Part shown: positions 35,332-43,147 of the stretch, one piece after another
How positions within the stretch are numbered: position 1 is the first letter of the stretch
Layout: every line of letters begins with the position of its first letter
DNA from: JAAFHI01 sp039793685
Lineage (GTDB): Bacteria; Acidobacteriota; Blastocatellia; Chloracidobacteriales; Chloracidobacteriaceae
Length of the DNA: 64,000 bases
Assembly (NCBI GenBank): GCA_039793685.1
Contig: JBDRAL010000051.1
Span: 1 to 64,000 of the forward strand
Direction: 5' to 3'
The notes under the pieces: model-generated
Databases searched by the model: none
The model's input: the letters and a program-made list of their open reading frames with translations, nothing else
Told to the model about the DNA's origin: nothing
Program-made: the position numbers and the translations under genes

Positions 35332-35406
35332 AGCCACGGATGACACGGATTACACAGATTCGGAAAAGGTTTTCGAAAATCTGTGTAATCCGTGCAATCC
35401 GTGGCT
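35332..35406. repeat. Inverted 9-mer element between convergent stops
   Basis: Left arm 35332-35360 (AGCCACGGA, TGACACGGA, TTACACAGA, TT) and right arm 35378-35406 are inverted with only two mismatches over 29 bases and a 17-base loop. The left arm begins at the base after the kinase TAA, and the right arm contains the first bases of the amidohydrolase stop (35405-35407). This is a long symmetric hairpin suited to bidirectional termination. Confidence 0.9.
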
Positions 35407-36562
35407 AACTCTTCAAGAAATCCAGCACCAGGGCGGTCATCGCCCGGACGCCCACCGGCAGGCAGTCTTCGTCCACGTCGAACTCCGGCGTGTGAATCCC
35501 CGCCGTGATGCCCTTTTCCGGGTTGGCGACGCCGAGCGAAAAGAACATCCCCGGCACTTCGTTCGCGAAAAAGGAAAAATCCTCCGCGCCCATCCGCGGG
35601 CCGTGCCGGACAACCTTTTCCTCCCCGAATTCCCGAATCAGCGACGGCAGCATCCGCTCGACCAGTTCCGGGTCGTTGATCGTCGCCGGGACCGACCGCT
35701 CGTACTCGACGTGGCACTCCGCCCCGCTGCTCTCCGCGACCCCGTGGAGAATTTGTTTTATCAGTCGCTCAGTTTCCTGGCGGACGGTTTCGTCCAGCGC
35801 GCGGACCGTCCCCTCCATCACCACCTCGTCCGCCACGATGTTGTGTCGGTTGCCGCCGTGGATGCTCCCGATGGTCATGACCACCGGCTGCTGCTGGTCG
35901 ATGAACCGGCTGCGGATCGTCTGCAACATCATCACCGCCGATGACGCCACCACCACCGCGTCGATTCCACGGTGCGGGTAGGCCCCGTGCGTCTTCTTCC
36001 CCTTGACCCGCAACACGAACCGGTCGCTGCTCGACAGCATTTCCTTAAAGTTGTATCCGATTGTGCCCACAGGCAGTTGCGGGAAACAGTGCAGCCCGAA
36101 CACCGCTTCCGGACGCGGGTTTTCCAGCGCGCCTTCCTTCACCATCAGCAGCGCGCCGCCTTCCTCGCCGGCGGGCGGGCCTTCCTCGCAGGGCTGGAAC
36201 AGAAACTTCACCGTACCGGCAAACTCGCCCCGCATCCCGGCCAGCACCTCCGCCGTACCGAGGCCGACCGTCGTGTGTACGTCGTGCCCGCACGCATGCA
36301 TGACCCCCGGCACGGTCGAGGCGTAGGGCCGATCCGGCGGCTCCTGAATCGGCAGCGCGTCCATGTCCGCCCGCACCGCGACCACCCGTCCCGGCTTCGC
36401 CCCGTGGAGAATTCCGACCACGCCGTGATGCGCAACCCCGGTTTTCACTTCGTCAAACCCGAGCGCGCGGAGACGCTCCGCCACGATCCCCGCCGTCCGG
36501 ACTTCCCGGTTGGAAAGCTCGGGGTGGCGGTGAAGGTCATTCCTCAAAAAAGTTAATGACAT
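35405..36562 (-). CDS. M20 family amidohydrolase
   Basis: About 385 residues. Zinc peptidase-fold aminoacylase/hippurate hydrolase type: HACGHDVHT (metal ligand), RADMDALPIQE, FQPCEEGP and MGAEDFSFF. It would cleave N-acyl amino acids. The N-terminus is short: usual family members have ~15 extra residues before LRNDLHRHPEL, while here ATG 36562 (MSLTFLRNDLHRHPE) or 36583 is used, with poor Shine-Dalgarno boxes, and the sequence upstream turns abruptly AT-rich. The insertion of the AT-rich island next door probably removed the native 5' end. Confidence 0.88.
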   Translation of the reverse strand: MSLTFLRNDLHRHPELSNREVRTAGIVAERLRALGFDEVKTGVAHHGVVGILHGAKPGRVVAVRADMDALPIQEPPDRPYASTVPGVMHACGHDVHTTVGLGTAEVLAGMRGEFAGTVKFLFQPCEEGPPAGEEGGALLMVKEGALENPRPEAVFGLHCFPQLPVGTIGYNFKEMLSSSDRFVLRVKGKKTHGAYPHRGIDAVVVASSAVMMLQTIRSRFIDQQQPVVMTIGSIHGGNRHNIVADEVVMEGTVRALDETVRQETERLIKQILHGVAESSGAECHVEYERSVPATINDPELVERMLPSLIREFGEEKVVRHGPRMGAEDFSFFANEVPGMFFSLGVANPEKGITAGIHTPEFDVDEDCLPVGVRAMTALVLDFLKS

Positions 36563-36656
36563 TTTGAAAGTCTGATTTATCATTGAGACTAAATCACCTA
36601 AAGTCCAAGAAATTTCAAGTTTTTCCCACACAAAAAATTATTTAGGGGCAAAAAAA

Positions 36657-39011
36657 ATGAACAAAAGGCAACAAATATTATCTTTTGAAGGGTCGGTTGT
36701 AGTAAAAAATTATCAAATAATAGAATCTGCGGATATTTGCAAAAATGAACCATCATTTATTTCTCCAATTGGAGAAGGCGGTTCGGGAGTTGTTTTCCTT
36801 GCGAAGCAAGAGCTATTTAAAGAAATTTCTATTAATAGGGCAATTAAATTTTTTATATATAAAGATGAAATTGCTGAGATTACAGCTCACAAAGAGGACG
36901 GGCCAATTAGTACCGATGATTTTCAAAATGAAGTATTGAACATTTCATCATTTAATCATGAAAATCTTGTAAAAATTATTGATGCGGGAATTTTAAAACG
37001 AGAGGATTTAGAAATACCATATCTGGTAACAGAATATATTGAGGGCCCAACTCTTCAAGAAATCCTTGCAGGCGAAGGCAAAGAAAAATTTAAAAATCTA
37101 AAAATTGAATTAATTAAAAAATGGGAAAATGAACCCGTAAATATACTTGAATTCTTAATTGAAATTGCAAACGGGATAAAACATTTACATGATAGAAACT
37201 TTTTTCATTGTGATATTGCTCCAAAAAATATTTTTATTGATTCAAGGTTAAAACCAATTATTGGAGACCTTGGAGTAGGTAAAAGTATCTCAGAAAAAAA
37301 GAAAAAATACTTCATTGCAGGAACAAAATCTTACATGCCACAACAAGCCTTAAACTATTTAAACTCAGAAGTAACTGCCGGAGTCTTCAAAAAGCTTCAG
37401 CCACACTGGGATTTATTTGCTTTTTCAAAAATCGGAGTAGAAATTGTAGATAAATTTATTCCAGAGAAAAAAACAACTTGGAGAAAGCCTTTACTAGCAA
37501 CTTTAATCGAATGTAAAGAAGGAATTAAATATCAAAACATTGATCTCCTCATTGAACGTTTTAAATGGCTACGACCGGTTAATAGAGAAATGGCTTCAGT
37601 CCCAGAACTTTCCGCAAGCCTTTCGGGGAAAACTACTAAACTCCTTCCAGTGGAAAATTTAGTTCTTTCAAAAAGAGTTAAAAAACTAATTGAACACCCT
37701 GGCTTTACTCGGCTCTCAAAAGTAAGACAACTTACAACATTTAGCAATGTCTTTCCCGGGGCAACTCATTCTCGTTTTGAGCATAGCCTTGGAGTACTGG
37801 AAAACATGCGCCGCTACCTCATCGCTCTGCTAGATAGGGATGAATTTCTTGAGCATTTTAATGTCGAAAAAATAGAGACCGCATTGGTTTGCGCACTTTT
37901 CTCGAGTCTTTCAAAGTTTCCTTTTTCAAATATTATACATGAAATTTCAGGAAGGAATCAAAAATACTTAGATCATTTTTCTAAGGAAAATATTTTGACA
38001 AAAATCTTCGAAATAACAAACGAAGAAAATGAAACTTTAGAAAAATTTGTCCTTAAACATTTTCCTGGAATTAATTTCCAAACTGTTAAAAATATTTTAA
38101 CAGGAAAAAGCCAAGATTTCGAGAACGAAGATTCATTTATCTATTCCCTACTTAACTCTTCACTTGATACAAGAGTGATTGACTTTGTCAGGCGAGATTC
38201 ACTCCATCTTGGAATCTCTACGGGAGATTTATTTATTCTTGAAGATTTGCTAAGAGGGCTAACAATTTACAATCACAAACTGGCTCTTTTCTTAAGAGGA
38301 GTTTCCATCGCTGAACAAATAATTTCAATGAGGTATTGGCTTTATAGCAGAATTTACTACAGCCGCCCAAACAGAACTTATGTAACAATGGTTCGTCAAC
38401 TACTTGTGGGAATTTTCGATTTAGGCGAAGATCAGATTAAGAATTTTATTGATTTTTGTTTAAATTCAGATGAGGCTAACTGCCTTAAATACCTTTATGA
38501 TAAATCTTTGCTAATTGAAAATAAAAAATTAATTGATATTTCCAAAATGCTTACATCTGAAGAGCCAAAACTGTTTTTTATTGCAACAGAAATTTGCACC
38601 TCAGAAAAGCCAAAATTGACTGATCCCTACAATAAAATTGGAAAAATGAACCTGAAAGAAATATCTGAACTTCAAGACAAAATTTACAAGGATTTGGTAA
38701 AAAGCTATGACTCTTTAAAAGATTTTGATGAAAAAAGTGTTTTTACTATTTTAATTGACCTCCCAACTGAACCAAATGGCGATAAACTTGGCGATGATAT
38801 AGTTGTAATAGTAAACTCTGAGAAAGATGAAATTTCTAGCCTTAACAAAACCTCCGGAATTATAAACGGAATAAATGCTAGCTTTCAGAGTTATACTAAA
38901 AAATTGCGAATCTTAATTCACCCAAATATTTTTGATGTTTTAAACAAAAATTGCAATAAAAATGAACTAGAAGATTTTATTGAAAAATCACTAATGAAAC
39001 ATATTTTATAA
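36657..39011 (+). CDS. Hanks kinase fused to degenerate HD (SAMHD1/dGTPase-like) domain
   Basis: 784 residues in AT-rich codons, unlike all neighbours. Kinase (~15-300): Gly-loop GEGGSGVV at 39-46, Lys64 in AIKFF, catalytic HCDIAPKN at 184-191 (Asp186, Asn191), and DLG at 204-206 instead of DFG. Residues ~325-560 match the HD fold of SAMHD1/dGTPase-like proteins: NLVLSKRVKKLIEHPGFTRL, HSRFEHSLGV (His376, metal-type His) and FVRRDSLHLGI. But the HD pair is Ser416-Ser417 (ALFSSLSKFPFSN in place of LLHDxGHGPFSH), the next His is Lys420 and His215-type is Asn425. A ~220-residue C-terminal region is unrecognised. AGGGG precedes the ATG. Confidence 0.85.
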   Translation: MNKRQQILSFEGSVVVKNYQIIESADICKNEPSFISPIGEGGSGVVFLAKQELFKEISINRAIKFFIYKDEIAEITAHKEDGPISTDDFQNEVLNISSFNHENLVKIIDAGILKREDLEIPYLVTEYIEGPTLQEILAGEGKEKFKNLKIELIKKWENEPVNILEFLIEIANGIKHLHDRNFFHCDIAPKNIFIDSRLKPIIGDLGVGKSISEKKKKYFIAGTKSYMPQQALNYLNSEVTAGVFKKLQPHWDLFAFSKIGVEIVDKFIPEKKTTWRKPLLATLIECKEGIKYQNIDLLIERFKWLRPVNREMASVPELSASLSGKTTKLLPVENLVLSKRVKKLIEHPGFTRLSKVRQLTTFSNVFPGATHSRFEHSLGVLENMRRYLIALLDRDEFLEHFNVEKIETALVCALFSSLSKFPFSNIIHEISGRNQKYLDHFSKENILTKIFEITNEENETLEKFVLKHFPGINFQTVKNILTGKSQDFENEDSFIYSLLNSSLDTRVIDFVRRDSLHLGISTGDLFILEDLLRGLTIYNHKLALFLRGVSIAEQIISMRYWLYSRIYYSRPNRTYVTMVRQLLVGIFDLGEDQIKNFIDFCLNSDEANCLKYLYDKSLLIENKKLIDISKMLTSEEPKLFFIATEICTSEKPKLTDPYNKIGKMNLKEISELQDKIYKDLVKSYDSLKDFDEKSVFTILIDLPTEPNGDKLGDDIVVIVNSEKDEISSLNKTSGIINGINASFQSYTKKLRILIHPNIFDVLNKNCNKNELEDFIEKSLMKHIL

Positions 39012-39021
39012 AGGTCCCTAA

Positions 39022-39037
39022 ACCTTTTTAAAAAGGT
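39022..39037 (+). terminator. Short palindrome after the AT-rich gene
   Basis: ACCTTTTTAAAAAGGT is a perfect 16-base palindrome about 11 bases after the stop, and AAAGGTCCCTAAACC adjoins it. It could terminate the AT-rich transcript, but A/T pairing is weak and there is no following T-run. Confidence 0.35.
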
Positions 39038-39084
39038 CTTCAATCTAATCACAACGTTGACGTCATATCTAAGCGAGATTTCCA

Positions 39085-39948
39085 ATGTCCGCCACGTTTT
39101 CCGCCGCCCTCGCTTCTCTTCCCAGATTGGGCGTGGGCTTGTCCGGCGAGTACGAATCGGCGAAAAAAGGCATCGACCCGTTGTGGCTCAAGCGCGCCCA
39201 CCCGGAGACGATCCACTTTTTCGAGTACGGCGGGGACCTCGAACACGGCCTCGACGAGACGGTTCGCGCGTGGGTACGCGAGGGGCGGCCCACGACGTAC
39301 CATTTTCTCGACGTGAATCTCGAAGACCGTTCCGACGTGGACGACCGCTGGCTGACTGCAACCCGCCAACTCGCCGAGGAAATCAACGCGGCCTGGATTT
39401 GCGGCGACGCGGGGCGCTGGCACTTCGGACGCCGCGAACGCGGCCACGGCCTGCTTTTGCCGCCGGTTTTATGCCGCGAATCGGCGCTTGAAACCGCGGA
39501 AGCAGTAGCCCGGGTGCAGGAGGTGACCGGGAAAGTCTGCCTGCCCGAAAACCCGCCGGCCCAGGCGTACGTCGGGGATCTTCATATTCTGGAATACTTT
39601 GCGCTGGTCGCCGAAAACGCCGACAGCGGCCTGCTGCTCGACTGCGCGCACCTCGCGATTTTCCAGCACCTCAGGGGACACGCGCCGCTGACCGGCCTCG
39701 ACGATTTCCCGCTTGAACGGGTCGTCGAAATCCACGTCGCCGGCGGTACTGAAAAATCGCTCGACGGCTTCCCTTATATTGATGATTCGCATTCGCCCGA
39801 ACCCGTGCCCGCGACGTGGGAGATTCTGGAGTACGTCGTGCCGCGCGCCAAAAACCTCAAGGCCATCGTGTTCGAATGCGAAATGAACCGGCCCGAGCAT
39901 TGCCTCGCCAATTTCGAACGGCTGAACCGGCTATTTCCGGTCAAATAG
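39085..39948 (+). CDS. DUF692 family protein (MbnB/TglH-like iron enzyme)
   Basis: 287 residues of the TIM-barrel DUF692 family, whose studied members (MbnB, TglH, ChrH) are multinuclear iron oxygenases modifying Cys of ribosomal peptides. Likely metal ligands: LPENPPAQ (Glu), LLLDCAHLA (Asp, His), EIHVAGG (His), DDSHSPEP (Asp, His) and FECE. Its usual partner is a MbnC/TglI/HvfC-like protein, and such a protein is encoded at 41114-41971, beyond an inverted Fic gene. No short Cys-containing precursor gene was found near. Shine-Dalgarno is weak. Confidence 0.85.
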   Translation: MSATFSAALASLPRLGVGLSGEYESAKKGIDPLWLKRAHPETIHFFEYGGDLEHGLDETVRAWVREGRPTTYHFLDVNLEDRSDVDDRWLTATRQLAEEINAAWICGDAGRWHFGRRERGHGLLLPPVLCRESALETAEAVARVQEVTGKVCLPENPPAQAYVGDLHILEYFALVAENADSGLLLDCAHLAIFQHLRGHAPLTGLDDFPLERVVEIHVAGGTEKSLDGFPYIDDSHSPEPVPATWEILEYVVPRAKNLKAIVFECEMNRPEHCLANFERLNRLFPVK

Positions 39949-39954
39949 GAAAGA

Positions 39955-41016
39955 TCAGGTCCGGGAATACCACGTCGCGCGGGCTTTTCCGTATCGGACG
40001 ATTTGGCCCTCGGAGACCAATTCCCTGAGACGGACCTTGAGGGTATTCCGGTTCGCCCCGGTCAGTTGCTCGATTTCAACCGGAGTCAGTCGTCCGTGTT
40101 CGGCCAGCAAATCGAGAATTTTCGTTGAAAGTTCGGGCAGTGACGCAGCCAGCAATTTTTCACGGGCGACCTTCGCGGCGAGCCGATCTTTCTGTTTTTT
40201 CAAACTTCGCAGAAAAAACACGAGCCACGGTTCCCAATGTGGCGTCGCCTGGTGAAATGTCCCCTGAGTACGGCGGAGGGCGGCGTAGTAAAGGTCCTTG
40301 TTTTCCTCGATGACGCTTTCAAGAGAAGCGAACGGCACATAGACATAGCCCGCCCGAAGTAAAAAGAGGGTCGTCAAAACTCTGGAGAGTCGTCCGTTTC
40401 CATCCTGAAAAGGGTGGATCGCCAGAAAGCGCACGATGAAGGCAGCGATTACGATGAGCGGGTGGGTGACGCGAAGCTCCAGAGCCTGGTTGATGTCGGA
40501 AACCAACCGCTCCATTTCCAGCGGTGTCGCGAAGGGCGTGGATGTTTCAAACACCACGCCGAGTTCATTCCCCTCGGCATCGAACGCAACGACGTGATTC
40601 GGCGAGGTTTTGTAACGCCCCCGATGGTATTCGTCCCGTTCGCTGTACCGCAGAAGTTCCCGGTGGAGTTGCCGGATATGATTTTCAGTCAGTGAAATTT
40701 GTTCCCATGATTGAAAAACGAGGTCCATGCAGTCCGCGTAACCGGCGACCTCCTGTTCATCCCGCGAGGCGAAGGATTTCCGGTCCAGCCTGGAAAGCAG
40801 CGTTTCAACTTCCCGATCTGAGAGACGGACGCCTTCAATCCGGGTGGAGGAACCGACGCTTTCCACGGTTGCGACGTGCCTCAACCGGGACAGCCGTTCC
40901 GGAGAAAGTGTCCGGAGGGCTTCCCAACGACCACGAAATTCGTCAATTTCCGCAATCAGGGAAAGTAATTCGTGGGTAATGGGGATTTGGTCAAATCGGG
41001 AAACATCAGCGTGCAT
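39955..41016 (-). CDS. Fic family protein with N-terminal inhibitory motif and wHTH
   Basis: 353 residues. Core HPFQDGNGRLSR at 201-212 is a canonical active Fic motif (AMP transfer). The N-terminal SSTRIEG at 56-62 fits the [S/T]xxxE[G/N] inhibitory helix, so it is a class II Fic regulated in cis. The C-terminal ~75 residues (LTPVEIEQLTGANRNTLKVRLREL) form a winged helix-turn-helix, likely DNA-binding and autoregulatory. It lies between a DUF692 gene and its presumed partner, on the opposite strand. Confidence 0.9.
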   Translation of the reverse strand: MHADVSRFDQIPITHELLSLIAEIDEFRGRWEALRTLSPERLSRLRHVATVESVGSSTRIEGVRLSDREVETLLSRLDRKSFASRDEQEVAGYADCMDLVFQSWEQISLTENHIRQLHRELLRYSERDEYHRGRYKTSPNHVVAFDAEGNELGVVFETSTPFATPLEMERLVSDINQALELRVTHPLIVIAAFIVRFLAIHPFQDGNGRLSRVLTTLFLLRAGYVYVPFASLESVIEENKDLYYAALRRTQGTFHQATPHWEPWLVFFLRSLKKQKDRLAAKVAREKLLAASLPELSTKILDLLAEHGRLTPVEIEQLTGANRNTLKVRLRELVSEGQIVRYGKARATWYSRT

Positions 41017-41045
41017 ACCCGATACTATACCCGATTCTACCCGAT
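41017..41045. promoter_or_regulatory. Three ACCCGAT direct repeats upstream of Fic gene
   Basis: ACCCGAT occurs at 41017-41023, 41029-41035 and 41039-41045, i.e. spaced 12 and 10 bases, about one helical turn, directly upstream of the Fic ATG. The position and the C-terminal wHTH of the Fic protein make an autoregulatory operator plausible. Confidence 0.4.
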
Positions 41046-41113
41046 TTCTTTCAACCCGGTTTCAAACCATCCAAACCCCGCTTCAACAAGCGCGGCATTC
41101 ATCGGTAGGCGTT

Positions 41114-41971
41114 TTGAGTTTCCACGATCTTCAAGCCGTCATTTTGCGGATGTTGTATGACCCGGCGTTCGTCGCCGAGGTCTACGACCAACCAAAAATT
41201 TCATTATCAGATTCAAATCTTTCCGAAGACGAAATCCGGCAGCTTTTGGCGACCGACCGGCGCGCGTGGCTGACCGATCCGCTGCGGCGGAGGCGTTCCC
41301 TGCGCGCGTTGACCGACGAGTTCAAGGCGTCCACGACCATTGCGCTCGCTGAAACCCGATCGATTGCCCATCTGGACGCCTTTTTCAGCAGTCGCCACTT
41401 TCACCAGTGCGTGAAACCGGGCGGTTCAATGGCCTTGGCCTTCTCGGAATTTCTGTCCGACGACATTCGGGCCGGAAAACTGACCAGCGCGATTCTGCCG
41501 GAAGTCCTTCGGTTTGAAACGGTTCGGGCAAAATGCCGCCGCGAATCCCCCGAGCCGCCCGCGCGCGCCGTCGAAGGCGAAATTTCCGACAGGACCGTTT
41601 TGCAACTTCCCTCCCGGACCGCCGTCGGCAGCTTCAACTCGGCCACGATCCCGGCGATCCAGGCGGTCGAGCAATACCTTTTTGAAGTCGGCCTCATGCC
41701 CGCGTGCGTCCTCGCGGACGACGCGCCGCGCCTCGAAGGGCTACCAACACTTTCAAAAGAAAAGGTTTACCTGCTGTTTTCGCCCGGCGCGGCGGATACG
41801 GTGGTCGCCGACATTCCCCGCGCGGAATTTCTCACCCTGTTCGAATTCCGCCGTCCGACCGCCATCCGCGACGCCGTCGCGAAGGCCGCAAAATCCGGGG
41901 TTCAGGCCCAAACCGCCGTCGATCTCGTCGCCGGTGCACTTGAAGCCGGCGCGCTCGTCATTTCGGCATGA
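41114..41971 (+). CDS. Probable DUF692 partner protein (MbnC/TglI/HvfC-like)
   Basis: 285 residues from a TTG start (GGTAGG ~8 bases upstream). The N-terminal LSFHDLQAVILRMLYDPAFVAEVY is a helical domain as in MbnC/HvfC-type partners, and the C-terminal ~50 residues (FLTLFEFRRPTAIRDAVAKAA through EAGALVIS) resemble their small winged-helix domain. An RRRRSLRALTDEF stretch lies between. Partner proteins present peptide substrates to the DUF692 enzyme. Identification is from fold-like pattern and context, not from a strong motif. Confidence 0.55.
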   Translation: MSFHDLQAVILRMLYDPAFVAEVYDQPKISLSDSNLSEDEIRQLLATDRRAWLTDPLRRRRSLRALTDEFKASTTIALAETRSIAHLDAFFSSRHFHQCVKPGGSMALAFSEFLSDDIRAGKLTSAILPEVLRFETVRAKCRRESPEPPARAVEGEISDRTVLQLPSRTAVGSFNSATIPAIQAVEQYLFEVGLMPACVLADDAPRLEGLPTLSKEKVYLLFSPGAADTVVADIPRAEFLTLFEFRRPTAIRDAVAKAAKSGVQAQTAVDLVAGALEAGALVISA

Positions 41972-42040
41972 GGATTTTTTTAATTCCCTGATGTCGGGTA
42001 AAGTTGCGCGCTTTTACAACCTAAGCTATTTTGCATTTAA

Positions 42041-42062
42041 GAATTTTCCGAACTGAAAATTC
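42041..42062 (+). promoter_or_regulatory. Perfect dyad upstream of COG0523 gene
   Basis: GAATTTTC and GAAAATTC form a perfect 8-base inverted repeat (spacer 6, CGAACT) 17 bases before the ATG at 42080. It could be an operator (for example for a Zur- or Fur-like repressor, as COG0523 genes are often metal-regulated) or a leader hairpin. It does not match a Zur consensus that I can recall with confidence. Confidence 0.45.
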
Positions 42063-42079
42063 TCCACGGTACGAAAGAT

Positions 42080-43147
42080 ATGTCCACCACCAACGACACC
42101 CGGATTCCCGTCACCGTTTTAACCGGTTTTCTCGGCGCGGGAAAAACCACCCTGCTCAACCGCATCCTGACCGAAAATCACGGCAAGCGGATCGCCGTCA
42201 TCGAGAACGAGTTCGGCGAAATCGGCGTCGATAACGAACTGGTCATCAATGCCGAGGAAGAAATCTTCGAGATGAACAACGGCTGCATCTGCTGCACCGT
42301 CCGCGGCGACCTCATCCGCATTCTCGGTACGCTGCTCAAGCGCAAGGACAAATTCGACTACATCCTCATCGAAACGACCGGGATGGCCGATCCGGGGCCG
42401 GTGGCGCAGACCTTTTTCGCCGACGACGACCTCCACAATCGCACCAAGCTCGACGGCATCGTGACGCTGGTGGATTCCAAGCACGTCTGGCAGCACTTCG
42501 ATTCGCATGAAGTGAAGGAGCAGATTGCCTTCGGCGACGTTCTGATTCTGAACAAGACCGATCTCGTCCCGGCGGACGAACTCGACAAGCTCGAAGCGCG
42601 CATCCGCTCGATGAACGCCACGGCGAAGGTGGTCCGCGCCGAAAACGCGACGGTCCCGATGGATGCCCTGCTCGACATCGGCGCGTTCGATCTCGACCGG
42701 ATTCTGGAACACGAGCCGGATTTCCTGCGCGCCGCGAAGGCGACGGAAAGCCACGACGACCACCATCATCATGATCATGATGACCACGAGCATCATCACG
42801 ACCATGACCACGAGCATCACCACCACCACGAAGAACCCGACCACGTCCACGACGAGGACGTTTCCTCGGTCGGAATCGTGATGGAGGGCGACGCCGACCC
42901 GAAGAAGATCAACGAATGGCTCGGCAAGCTGCTCCAGGAAAAGGGCCAGGACATTTACCGGATGAAAGGCGTGTTGAGCATCAAGGGCGAACCGAACCGG
43001 TTTGTGTTCCAGGGAGTTCACATGCAGTTCGAGGGGCGTCCGCAGCGTCCGTGGGGCGACGAACCGCGCCGCAACATGCTGGTGTTCATCGGGCGGGAGC
43101 TTGACCGCGAAGCGCTGAACGAGGGGTTCAAGGCATGCCTTCTTTAA
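42080..43147 (+). CDS. COG0523/CobW family GTPase with His-rich loop
   Basis: A metal-linked P-loop GTPase, 355 residues. GFLGAGKTTLLNRIL (Walker A, ~16-30), the invariant metal-binding CICC in NNGCICCTVRGD (Cys69, 71, 72), ENEFGEIG, LNKTDLV (NKxD) and the C-terminal CobW domain are present. A His/Asp-rich stretch of ~35 residues lies at ~222-260, typical of zinc- or nickel-handling family members (YciC/ZigA, HypB-like). It overlaps the WD40 gene by 13 bases, so the two are translationally linked. Confidence 0.95.
   Translation: MSTTNDTRIPVTVLTGFLGAGKTTLLNRILTENHGKRIAVIENEFGEIGVDNELVINAEEEIFEMNNGCICCTVRGDLIRILGTLLKRKDKFDYILIETTGMADPGPVAQTFFADDDLHNRTKLDGIVTLVDSKHVWQHFDSHEVKEQIAFGDVLILNKTDLVPADELDKLEARIRSMNATAKVVRAENATVPMDALLDIGAFDLDRILEHEPDFLRAAKATESHDDHHHHDHDDHEHHHDHDHEHHHHHEEPDHVHDEDVSSVGIVMEGDADPKKINEWLGKLLQEKGQDIYRMKGVLSIKGEPNRFVFQGVHMQFEGRPQRPWGDEPRRNMLVFIGRELDREALNEGFKACLL

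Noticed and set aside
36657..39011. Prophage or integrative element
   Set aside because: Only one gene, no integrase, no capsid genes and no attachment repeats found at the borders.
39012..39084. Ribosomal peptide precursor for the DUF692 enzyme
   Set aside because: No short open frame with Cys and a Shine-Dalgarno was found here, nor at 41972-42079, where a 21-codon frame lacks Cys.
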